Assembly (NCBI GenBank): GCA_041228335.1
Contig: CP166130.1
Span: forward strand, 2,008,638 to 2,072,637
Direction: 5' to 3'
Source of the DNA: Alphaproteobacteria bacterium LSUCC0684
GTDB lineage: Bacteria > Pseudomonadota > Alphaproteobacteria > Puniceispirillales > UBA1172
Length of the DNA: 64,000 bases
Both the position numbers and the translations under genes were made by a program. Under the pieces are notes generated by a model. It searched no databases and was not told the DNA's origin. It saw only the letters and a list, made by a program, of their open reading frames with translations. Position 1 is the stretch's first letter; each line of letters begins with the position of its first letter. Below, piece by piece: positions 56,073 through 64,000 of this stretch.

Positions 56073-57731
56073 CTAGCGCTGTTTCGTCTGCCAGTCGGGA
56101 TGCTCGAAGGCCGTGAGGTTCGCCCGGGGGAGCGGCGCCCGCCCGAGGATGTGATCAGCCGCCTTCTCCCCGGTCATGATCGACGGCGCGTTGAGATTGC
56201 CATTGGTGATACGCGGGAAGATGGAACTGTCCGCCACCCTCAGCCCTTCAACCCCGATCACCCGGCATTCCGGGTCCACCACCGCCATCGCGTCATCGGC
56301 CTGCCCCATCCGCATCGTGCCGCAGGGGTGATAGGCGCTTTCGGCATGGTCACGGATAAAGGCGTCGATGGCCTCATCCGAGGTGGCCTCGTCACCTGGC
56401 TGAATTTCCCTGCCCCGGAACGGATCCATCGCCTTCTGGTGCAGGATCTCACGGCTGAGCCGGATACAGCGGCGGAATTCCACCCAGTCATCGGGGTGGC
56501 TCATGTAGTTGAACCTGATCTCCGGCGCGTCTTCCGCCCTTGCCGAACGGATCCGCACATGGCCGCGGGATTTTGACCGCATCGGCCCGACATGGAGCTG
56601 AAAGCCATGGCCCTCGGCCGGTGCCGTGCCATCGTAGCGGATGGCCACCGGCAGGAAATGATACTGGATATCCGGATAAGCTATCCCCGCCGCCGAGCGG
56701 ATGAAGCCGAGCGTCTCAAAATGGTTGGTTGCGCCCGGGCCGGATTTCGTCAAAAGCCATTCAAGCCCGATCCTCGCCTTGGAGAAAAGATTGAGATATT
56801 TATAGAGCGTGATCGGCTGCAGGCAGGCAACCTGAAAATAAACCTCAAGGTGATCCTGCAGATTGGCGCCAACCCCTTCCCGCGCCACCACCGGCGTAAT
56901 CCCGTGGGAACGGAGCAGCTCACCGGGGCCGATCCCCGAGCGCTGCAGAATCTGCGGGGAGTTGATGGCGCCTGCGGCGCATATGACCTCACGTTCCGCG
57001 CGCATTTCATGGATCTGGCCGCGATGATGAAAGCGGACCCCGACCGCCCGGAGACCGTCAAAAAGGATACGCTCCACCCGCGCCCTTGTGATCAGCCGCA
57101 GATTGCCGCGCCGCATCGCAGGTTTGAGATAGGCATTGGCCGCCGACCAGCGCCGCCCCTTCCAGACCGTCATATCCGCTGCCCCAAACCCTTCCTGGCG
57201 GAACCCGTTGTAATCCGTGGTGGCGGTGTAGCCTGCCTCTTCGGCGGCCCGGACAAAGGCATCATGGAGCGGGTTGTCCCGCTTGCCCCGGGTGATATGC
57301 AGCGGGCCTTTGCGGCCGCGGAACCCGTCATCGCCTTCATGGGCATGTTCCATGCGCTGAAAATACGGCAGCACATCGGCATAGTTCCAGCCTTTGGCGC
57401 CGCTTTCTTCCCAATGGGCGTAGTCACCGGGGTTGCCGCGCACATAAATCATCCCGTTGATCGAGGAAGACCCGCCAATGACCTTGCCGCGCGGGCAGAC
57501 AAGCCGCCGCCCGCCAAGGCTTTCCTCCGGCTCGGCGAGGTATTCCCAGTCATAGGTTTTCATGTTCATCGGGTAGGACAGCGCCGCCGGCATCTGGATG
57601 AACGGTCCGGCATCGCTGCCGCCGAATTCCAGCACCAGCACGCGGTTGCGGCCATCCTCGCCCAGCCGGTACGCCAGCGCCGAACCAGCCGAACCTGATC
57701 CGATGACGATATAATCGAAGCTTTCCATCAT
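56073..57731 (-). CDS. betA: Choline dehydrogenase (GMC oxidoreductase)
   Basis: 552 residues. FAD Rossmann motif [21 protein letters not shown] signature [20 protein letters not shown], second signature [20 protein letters not shown], and C-terminal active-site [10 protein letters not shown] and [10 protein letters not shown]. It follows E. coli BetA closely along its length, so oxidation of choline to betaine aldehyde at the membrane is likely. It lies 3 bases downstream of the S-formylglutathione hydrolase gene, an unusual pairing that ties choline-derived C1 units to formaldehyde removal. Confidence 0.9.
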   Translation of the reverse strand: MMESFDYIVIGSGSAGSALAYRLGEDGRNRVLVLEFGGSDAGPFIQMPAALSYPMNMKTYDWEYLAEPEESLGGRRLVCPRGKVIGGSSSINGMIYVRGNPGDYAHWEESGAKGWNYADVLPYFQRMEHAHEGDDGFRGRKGPLHITRGKRDNPLHDAFVRAAEEAGYTATTDYNGFRQEGFGAADMTVWKGRRWSAANAYLKPAMRRGNLRLITRARVERILFDGLRAVGVRFHHRGQIHEMRAEREVICAAGAINSPQILQRSGIGPGELLRSHGITPVVAREGVGANLQDHLEVYFQVACLQPITLYKYLNLFSKARIGLEWLLTKSGPGATNHFETLGFIRSAAGIAYPDIQYHFLPVAIRYDGTAPAEGHGFQLHVGPMRSKSRGHVRIRSARAEDAPEIRFNYMSHPDDWVEFRRCIRLSREILHQKAMDPFRGREIQPGDEATSDEAIDAFIRDHAESAYHPCGTMRMGQADDAMAVVDPECRVIGVEGLRVADSSIFPRITNGNLNAPSIMTGEKAADHILGRAPLPRANLTAFEHPDWQTKQR

Positions 57732-57734
57732 CCC

Positions 57735-58562
57735 TTACCGCAGATGCGCCATATGCCAGTCGATATGATCCTTGATGAAGCTTGAAACAAACCAGTAGGA
57801 ATGGTCATATCCCGGCTGCATCCTGAGGCTGAGGTCAACCCCTGCCCTTTCCGCCGCCTCGACAAGAAGCCCAGGGCGAAGATGCTCTTCAAGGAACGGA
57901 TCATCCGCCCCCTGATCAACCAGCATCGGCCCCGACCAGCCATGGCTTTCGATCAGCGCCGCGGCATCGTAGAGCGCGTGGCTTTCAGGATCATCCCCGC
58001 GATAGGCCTTGAGCGCGACCTGCCCCCAGGGCACCTGCATCAGGGAGGCAATCGGCGCGAAGGCCGAAACCGAGCGGTACTGCCCCGGGTTTTTCATCGC
58101 CAGGGTCAAGGCGCCATGCCCGCCCATGGAATGCCCGGTGATCCCCGTCCGGTTGACATCGACCGGGGCCAGATCCGCGACCAGCCCAGGCAGCTCGTTG
58201 GTGACATATTGATCCATGGCGTAATGCGGTGCCCATGGCGCCGAGGTTGCCGTCATGTAGAAGCCGGCCCCCTGCCCGAGGGAGAACGCCTCGTCATCGG
58301 CCACATCCTTCCCCCTTGGCGACGTGTCGGGGAAAACCAGCACCATCCCGGCCCGGGCGGCATAGGCCTGTGCCCCGGCCTTGGTGGCGGCGTTCTCCCA
58401 GGTGCAGGTCAGCCCGGAAAGATAGTTAAGACAAGGGAACGGCCCTTCACCCGCAGGGATAAAGAGCGCAAATTCCATATCGCATCCGGTCGCCGAACTG
58501 GCATGGCGGACAACTACATGCCGGCCGCCATGCAGCGCCGTATCAACAAGGATTTCCATCAC
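57735..58562 (-). CDS. fghA: S-formylglutathione hydrolase
   Basis: 275 residues of the esterase-D family. Nucleophile Ser in GHSMGGHGAL, acid DQGADDPF and His in QPGYDHSYWF. It hydrolyses S-formylglutathione to formate and glutathione, the second step after frmA. A six-base gap separates it from frmA upstream and three bases from betA downstream, so all three form one operon. Confidence 0.94.
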   Translation of the reverse strand: MMEILVDTALHGGRHVVVRHASSATGCDMEFALFIPAGEGPFPCLNYLSGLTCTWENAATKAGAQAYAARAGMVLVFPDTSPRGKDVADDEAFSLGQGAGFYMTATSAPWAPHYAMDQYVTNELPGLVADLAPVDVNRTGITGHSMGGHGALTLAMKNPGQYRSVSAFAPIASLMQVPWGQVALKAYRGDDPESHALYDAAALIESHGWSGPMLVDQGADDPFLEEHLRPGLLVEAAERAGVDLSLRMQPGYDHSYWFVSSFIKDHIDWHMAHLR

Positions 58563-58568
58563 CTCTCC

Positions 58569-59681
<1,113 letters not shown>

Positions 59682-59760
59682 TATCCTCCCGACTATTCAG
59701 ATATTTTCCCCAAGACTGGCATGACCGATCTCGCCTTGCCAGATGTTTTTTGATCTTTTT

Positions 59761-60642
59761 TCAAGGTTGCGGCTGGTTGCCGAAAAATTCAAGCAGTTCG
59801 GCCACCGTCCCGTCCGGATCTTCTTCGGGGATGAAATGGCCTGTGGGCATCGCCCGGCCCGAAACTTCTGCCGAGGTGTAGCGCTGCCAGACAGCGACCG
59901 GATCCCACTTGCGGCCGACGACGCCACGCTCCCCCCACAGCACATGAAGCGGGATATCCACCGGCCTTTCTCTATCCTCGCGGTCATGAACCAGATCAAT
60001 CGTGCTGGCAGCGCGGTAGTCTTCGCAGGTTGCGTGGACTTTTTCCGGCGGCGCAAACGCCGCAAGATAGGCCTCCTCCGCCGCACCGAAAGCAAAACCG
60101 CCGGACCATTTCTGCAGGCAGGCATCCATCCATGCCCTTGGATCGGCCAGGATCATGCGTTCAGGCAGGTCATAGGGCTGGATCAGAAAGAACCAGTGAA
60201 AATACGCCGTGGCGAAATCCTGATCGGTGTCTTCATACATATCGAGCGTCGGGCAGATATCAAGCACCGAGAATGCCGGCACCCGGCCGCGATGATCACG
60301 GACCAGCCGATGCGCCACCCGGCCGCCACGGTCATGCCCTGCGAGCAGAAATCTTGGAAAGCCGAGCGCCTCCATCATCTCCACCATGTCGATGGCCATC
60401 TGGCGTTTTGAATAGGGGTAATGCGTGGCATCGCTCGGCGGCACCATGCTGTCGCCGCAACCGCGGATATCGGCGGCAATGACGGTATATTGCTCCGCCA
60501 GCGCCGGCGCGGTCCGGTGCCACATCACATGGGTCTGGGGATGGCCATGGATCAACAGCAACGGCGGGCCATCACCCTTGATCCGGCAGAACATCTCACC
60601 ATCACTCACCTCTATGCGTTCCGATCTGAACCCGTCAAACAT
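59761..60642 (-). CDS. Haloacetate (fluoroacetate) dehalogenase-like alpha/beta hydrolase
   Basis: 293 residues. The residues used by fluoroacetate dehalogenases are all present in register: nucleophile Asp104 and carboxylate-binding Arg105 and Arg108 (AGHDRGGR), triad Asp128 (VLDICPT), halide pocket His149-Trp150 (FHWFF) and Tyr209, and His269 (TGHFIPEE). Epoxide hydrolases lack this His-Trp pair. Haloacetate breakdown is therefore a reasonable prediction, though natural substrates could differ. It lies 79 bases upstream of frmA and could share its transcript. Confidence 0.82.
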   Translation of the reverse strand: MFDGFRSERIEVSDGEMFCRIKGDGPPLLLIHGHPQTHVMWHRTAPALAEQYTVIAADIRGCGDSMVPPSDATHYPYSKRQMAIDMVEMMEALGFPRFLLAGHDRGGRVAHRLVRDHRGRVPAFSVLDICPTLDMYEDTDQDFATAYFHWFFLIQPYDLPERMILADPRAWMDACLQKWSGGFAFGAAEEAYLAAFAPPEKVHATCEDYRAASTIDLVHDREDRERPVDIPLHVLWGERGVVGRKWDPVAVWQRYTSAEVSGRAMPTGHFIPEEDPDGTVAELLEFFGNQPQP

Positions 60643-60801
60643 TGATCCTCTCCCCCTGGCCTCATCCGATTCTCATGCCCTCCAAGGCTGACGGGAACGG
60701 GAATGCGTGTCAACAAGAGAGGTCACCATATCGCATATGATGCTTGATATGGACGGCGAAGCGGGTTTGCGCCATGCTGGCTTGTCCGAGCGGAGGTGGA
60801 G

Positions 60802-61443
60802 ATGAATGTTGCCGATTGGGGATTGCTTGCCCTGACCTGTCTTGCCGGCGCCGCCAGCCCTGGCCCTAGCCTCGCCCTGCTGATCCGCAGCGTGTTGCGT
60901 GATGGCAGGATTGCCGGCATGGTGTTCGGCCTCGCCCATGGCGCCGGGATTCTGCTCTATGCCGGGAGTGTGGCCGCCGGTCTCGGCGCGGCCCTGCTCA
61001 TCGCGCCCATGCTCTTCACCGTGCTGCAGGCCGCCGGAGCCATCTTTCTTCTCTGGATCGCGGGCCAGATGATACGCGCAGGCCTTGCCGCAACCGCCGG
61101 GATGGAAAGCCAAGACGGCGGCGCCCGAAAATCTCTGCCGCTGAAGACCCATGGCATCGACGGGTTCATGATCGTTTTTCTCAACCCCAAGATTGCGGCT
61201 TTCTTTCTGGCGATATTCAGCCAGTTCCTCGATCAGGGTCAGAGCATGGCGACCCGGGCGGGCATGACGGCCCTTGCCTGGCTGATCGATACGGGCTGGT
61301 ATCTGCTCATCGCCGTGATCATTGCCTTTCCGCCCCTGCTGGCACGCCTTGAGCGCCACCAGCAGAAAATCGAGCTCGGCATCGGCTCTATGTTGATGCT
61401 GATCGGCCTCATCCTCGGCGCAAGAATGTTCATGCCGCATTAA
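60802..61443 (+). CDS. LysE/RhtB-family exporter
   Basis: 213 residues with six membrane spans. The family signature AASPGPSLALLIRSVLRDGR is near the N-terminus. It probably exports an amino acid or related metabolite. The ATG at 60802 follows GGAGG; a GTG two codons earlier overlaps that site. Divergent from the dehalogenase gene. Confidence 0.9.
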   Translation: MNVADWGLLALTCLAGAASPGPSLALLIRSVLRDGRIAGMVFGLAHGAGILLYAGSVAAGLGAALLIAPMLFTVLQAAGAIFLLWIAGQMIRAGLAATAGMESQDGGARKSLPLKTHGIDGFMIVFLNPKIAAFFLAIFSQFLDQGQSMATRAGMTALAWLIDTGWYLLIAVIIAFPPLLARLERHQQKIELGIGSMLMLIGLILGARMFMPH

Positions 61444-61511
61444 TTTGGGCTTTAACTCCCGCATGGTGCATGTGTAGTATGGGCATCGCAACGACATGTC
61501 AGGAGAAGAAG

Positions 61512-62507
61512 ATGACCTTTCGCGCGCTTGTGGTTACCCGGGATGAGGATGGCAAGGTAGATGGATCCGTTCAGATGATCACGGAGGCAGACCTGCCCGC
61601 CGAAGGCGAGGTGCTGATCGCCGTTGAATATTCCAATCTGAATTTCAAGGACGGGCTCTGCATGACCGGCGGCGGCCGCCTGGTCCGTGATTACCCGCAT
61701 GTGCCCGGGGTTGATGTTGCCGGCACCGTGCTTTCCTCCGGCGATGAACGCTACAGGGAAGGCGACAGCGTGCTTGTCACCGGCTGGCGCTTCGGGGAGA
61801 TCTGGTGGGGCGGCTACGCCGAACGTGCCCGCGTCAAGGCAGACTGGTGCGTGCCCCTGCCCGATGGCCTGACAACACGTGAAGCCATGTCCATCGGCAC
61901 GGCCGGATTTTCCGCCGTCCTTGCGCTCATGGCGATCGAAGACCACGGGCTTTCCCCTGAAAAGGGTGAGGTGCTGGTCACCGGCGCTGCCGGCGGTGTC
62001 GGCTCGCTTGCCGTCGCCATGCTGGCGGCACGCGGCTACAGCGTTGCGGCGGTCACCGGCCGCCCCGAAACCGCCGACTACCTGACCGGTCTTGGCGCCA
62101 GCCGGATCGTGCCCCGTGAAGATCTTTCCGAGCCGACAACGAAACCGATGGAAAGCGCCACCTGGGCCGGATGCATCGACAATGTTGGCGGCGTCACTCT
62201 TTCGCGGGTGCTGGGCCAGATGGCCTATGGCGCGTCGGTTGCGGCCATCGGCAATGCCAGCGGGATTGAGATCAACACCAATGTCCTGCCTTTCATTCTT
62301 CGTGGCGTAAACCTCCTGGGGATTGACAGCGTTGCCCAGCCCTATGATAACCGCGTCAAGGGCTGGAAGAACGCCGCCTCCTGGATACCCAAAGACAAGC
62401 TTTCCGCGATGGTGACCGAAGCCAGACTTGAAGACATGATGGACCTTGGCCGGTCAATTCTAAACGGCAAGGTGCGGGGACGGGTGCTGGTGAACCCTTC
62501 AGCTTGA
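61512..62507 (+). CDS. acuI: Acrylyl-CoA reductase (AcuI-type MDR protein)
   Basis: 331 residues of the YhdH/AcuI group. VEYSNLNFKDGLCMTGGGRLVRDYPHVPGVD, GWRFGEIWWGGYAERARV, NADPH motif TGAAGGVGSLAVAML and GWKNAASWIPKDKL are as in AcuI. It reduces acrylyl-CoA to propionyl-CoA, detoxifying the acrylate made from DMSP. The start has AGGAGAAG. It lies 54 bases upstream of dmdA, the arrangement seen in marine roseobacters. Confidence 0.9.
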   Translation: MTFRALVVTRDEDGKVDGSVQMITEADLPAEGEVLIAVEYSNLNFKDGLCMTGGGRLVRDYPHVPGVDVAGTVLSSGDERYREGDSVLVTGWRFGEIWWGGYAERARVKADWCVPLPDGLTTREAMSIGTAGFSAVLALMAIEDHGLSPEKGEVLVTGAAGGVGSLAVAMLAARGYSVAAVTGRPETADYLTGLGASRIVPREDLSEPTTKPMESATWAGCIDNVGGVTLSRVLGQMAYGASVAAIGNASGIEINTNVLPFILRGVNLLGIDSVAQPYDNRVKGWKNAASWIPKDKLSAMVTEARLEDMMDLGRSILNGKVRGRVLVNPSA

Positions 62508-62561
62508 ACCGGTTTTGTTGCGCCGGATAATTCAACCTTCTTCTGGACAGGATAATAACAG

Positions 62562-63680
62562 ATGAGTTTTGGCATTGCTCTTGGGCCGCGAATTCGCAAA
62601 TCCCCTTTCTTCAACAGCACCGTCAAGGCGGGGGTGACGCATTTCACCACCTACAACCACATGTATATGCCGGTAACCTATGGTGATCTTGCGGCGGAAT
62701 ACGACCGGCTGATCCATGGCGTCTCGATGTGGGATGTTGCCGCCGAACGTCAGGTCTCGCTCAAGGGGCCTGATGCCGTCACCCTTGCAAGACTGCTGAC
62801 GCCGCGCAATCTCGATACATTGAAATGGGGGATGGGGAAATATGTGCCGATATGCAATTCCATCGGCACGCTGATCAATGATCCGGTCCTGCTCAAGATC
62901 GACGAGGACGAAGTCTGGCTTTCGATCGCCGATACCGATATGAAATACTGGGCCGAAGGCGTGGCCATCGGCCTCGGTCTCGATGTCCGGGTGACCGAAC
63001 CCGATGCGTCGCCCCTGGCCATTCAGGGACCGAAAGCCGAAGATCTGGTTGCAAGTATGCTTGGGGACTGGGTCCGTGAGATCAGGTATTTCGGCTTCAG
63101 GGACACCGTGCTTGACGGCATCCCTTTGCTTGTCGCCCGCTCCGGCTGGAGCAAGCAGGGCGGGTTTGAATTCTATCTTCTTGATGGCAGCAAGGGAGAT
63201 GCGCTCTGGGCGAAGGTGGCCGAAGCCGGCCAGCCTTTCGGCATCGGGCCCGGCGCGCCGAACTATATCGAACGCGTCGAAAGCGGGCTGATTTCGGTTG
63301 GCGCCGATACCGATGATCATTCCAACCCGTTTGAGATGGGGCTCGGCAAATTCATCGACCTTGAACAGGAGGTCGATTTCATCGGCAAAGAGGCGCTGCG
63401 CAAGATCACGGCCGAAGGGCCGAAACGACGCTTCTGCGGCGTCATCATGGACGGGGCACCGCTCACATCCACCAACAGCCATCCCTGGCGCATTACCCGT
63501 GATGGCGTTGATGTCGGCTTTGCGTCGGCCGCCGCCTATTCGCCGCGGCTGGAATGGAATATTGCAACCGCGCTCATTACCGTTGAGGCCGCCGAAGCCG
63601 AAGGCGGGCTTGTGGTCATGGGCGATGATGGCGCACGCAACGCCCGGCCCACCAGTTTACCCTTTCGCAAAGAGACCTGA
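62562..63680 (+). CDS. dmdA: Dimethylsulfoniopropionate demethylase DmdA (or close GcvT-family homologue)
   Basis: 372 residues of the aminomethyltransferase (GcvT) fold. Segments typical of DmdA rather than glycine-cleavage T proteins are present: YNHMYMPVTYGDL, SMWDVAAERQVSLKG, SPLAIQGPK, ARSGWSKQGGFEFY and NPFEMGLGKFIDL. DmdA moves a DMSP methyl group to tetrahydrofolate, giving methylmercaptopropionate. Linkage to acuI and a metY-like gene supports the role. Related demethylases for other methylated compounds exist, so a tree is needed to fix the clade. Confidence 0.85.
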   Translation: MSFGIALGPRIRKSPFFNSTVKAGVTHFTTYNHMYMPVTYGDLAAEYDRLIHGVSMWDVAAERQVSLKGPDAVTLARLLTPRNLDTLKWGMGKYVPICNSIGTLINDPVLLKIDEDEVWLSIADTDMKYWAEGVAIGLGLDVRVTEPDASPLAIQGPKAEDLVASMLGDWVREIRYFGFRDTVLDGIPLLVARSGWSKQGGFEFYLLDGSKGDALWAKVAEAGQPFGIGPGAPNYIERVESGLISVGADTDDHSNPFEMGLGKFIDLEQEVDFIGKEALRKITAEGPKRRFCGVIMDGAPLTSTNSHPWRITRDGVDVGFASAAAYSPRLEWNIATALITVEAAEAEGGLVVMGDDGARNARPTSLPFRKET

Positions 63681-63707
63681 GACAGGCAGAAGGATCAACC
63701 GAACCTC

Positions 63708-64000
63708 ATGACAGACTATAAATTCGACACCCTAAGCCTCCATGCCGGGCAGTCTCCGGATGACCGTCATGGTTCAAGGGCCGTGCCCATCCACCAGACG
63801 ACATCCTATCTTTTTGAGAGTACCGAACAGGCCTCGGCCCTCTTCAATATGGAAGTTGGCGGCCATATCTACTCACGCCTGACCAACCCCACCGTGGCGG
63901 TGCTGGAACAACGCCTGGCGGCGCTGGATGGCGGCGTGGCGGCGGTGGCGGTCTCATCGGGCATGGCGGCGCTCTTCCTCACCGTGCTGGCGTTGACATC
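63708..64000 (+). CDS. metY: O-acetylhomoserine sulfhydrylase-like enzyme, 5' part (cut by window edge)
   Basis: The frame starts at 63708, 27 bases after dmdA, and stays open to the window end (97 residues). It has the Cys/Met-metabolism PLP fold start: TLSLHAGQSPDDRHGSRAVP, HQTTSYLFESTEQASALF and HIYSRLTNPTVAVLEQRLAALDG. This is most like O-acetylhomoserine aminocarboxypropyltransferase, which can assimilate methanethiol, the later product of DMSP demethylation. A cystathionine-synthase relative cannot be excluded without the rest. Confidence 0.82.
   Translation, partial: MTDYKFDTLSLHAGQSPDDRHGSRAVPIHQTTSYLFESTEQASALFNMEVGGHIYSRLTNPTVAVLEQRLAALDGGVAAVAVSSGMAALFLTVLALT

Overview
The window reads as a chromosome segment of a marine alphaproteobacterium, probably Rhodospirillales- or SAR116-like. 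The evidence is the ChvI/ChvG two-component pair beside rapZ and ahcY, an AddAB recombination nuclease instead of RecBCD, and a DMSP-demethylase/acrylyl-CoA-reductase pair next to choline, creatine and formaldehyde genes. I cannot fix genus or species from the sequence alone. The chromosome is visibly GC-rich; one block (about 18.0-31.1 kb) is clearly AT-rich and foreign.

Layout. 1-17.7 kb is housekeeping: the 3' end of folC, trxA, addA-addB, tsaE-ahcY, rapZ, chvG-chvI, a HugZ-like flavoprotein, polA with a small zinc-finger gene, and an orphan ABC ATPase. At 17942-18018 lies a tRNA-Arg(CCG) that has served as an attachment site. 18.0-29.67 kb is an integrative element. It carries a tyrosine integrase, an AlpA-type regulator, a Toprim primase-like plus DUF3987 replication pair, an iteron-like array, and a tightly overlapping cargo operon (exported protein, 46-residue membrane protein, EamA transporter, fatty-acid-desaturase-like protein with an in-frame TGA, 2OG-Fe(II) oxygenase). 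A second, decayed element (29.67-31.13 kb) with an integrase fragment and an FkbM methyltransferase follows. A third copy of the tRNA 3' end marks return to the chromosome.

31.3-43.7 kb is the most interesting chromosomal region. One long minus-strand gene run encodes a spermidine/putrescine-type ABC importer, a deacetylase/imidase-fold hydrolase, a yeast-Fcy1-like cytosine deaminase, a DUF1989 protein, a RutR-like TetR regulator, a GTP-cyclohydrolase-II homologue (URC1-like), a DUF1688 protein (URC4-like) and uracil phosphoribosyltransferase. A perfect RutR palindrome sits in front of the URC1-like gene. A BtpA-like plus phosphoribosyltransferase pair is transcribed divergently. Together these suggest a uracil-sensing pyrimidine-degradation locus of the URC type, not the rut type.

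43.7-64 kb is catabolic: hydroxypyruvate-isomerase-like and VOC proteins, creatinase, a DMT transporter, a PhyH dioxygenase with an aminotransferase, typA, a MaoC/HTD2-type dehydratase, Sel1 and TPR repeat proteins, a formaldehyde-detoxification pair (frmA, S-formylglutathione hydrolase) joined to betA, a fluoroacetate-dehalogenase-like hydrolase, a LysE exporter, and acuI-dmdA followed by the start of a metY-like gene. Choline, creatine and DMSP are all methylated osmolytes. Their breakdown releases formaldehyde or methylated sulfur, which fits the neighbouring formaldehyde and sulfhydrylase genes.
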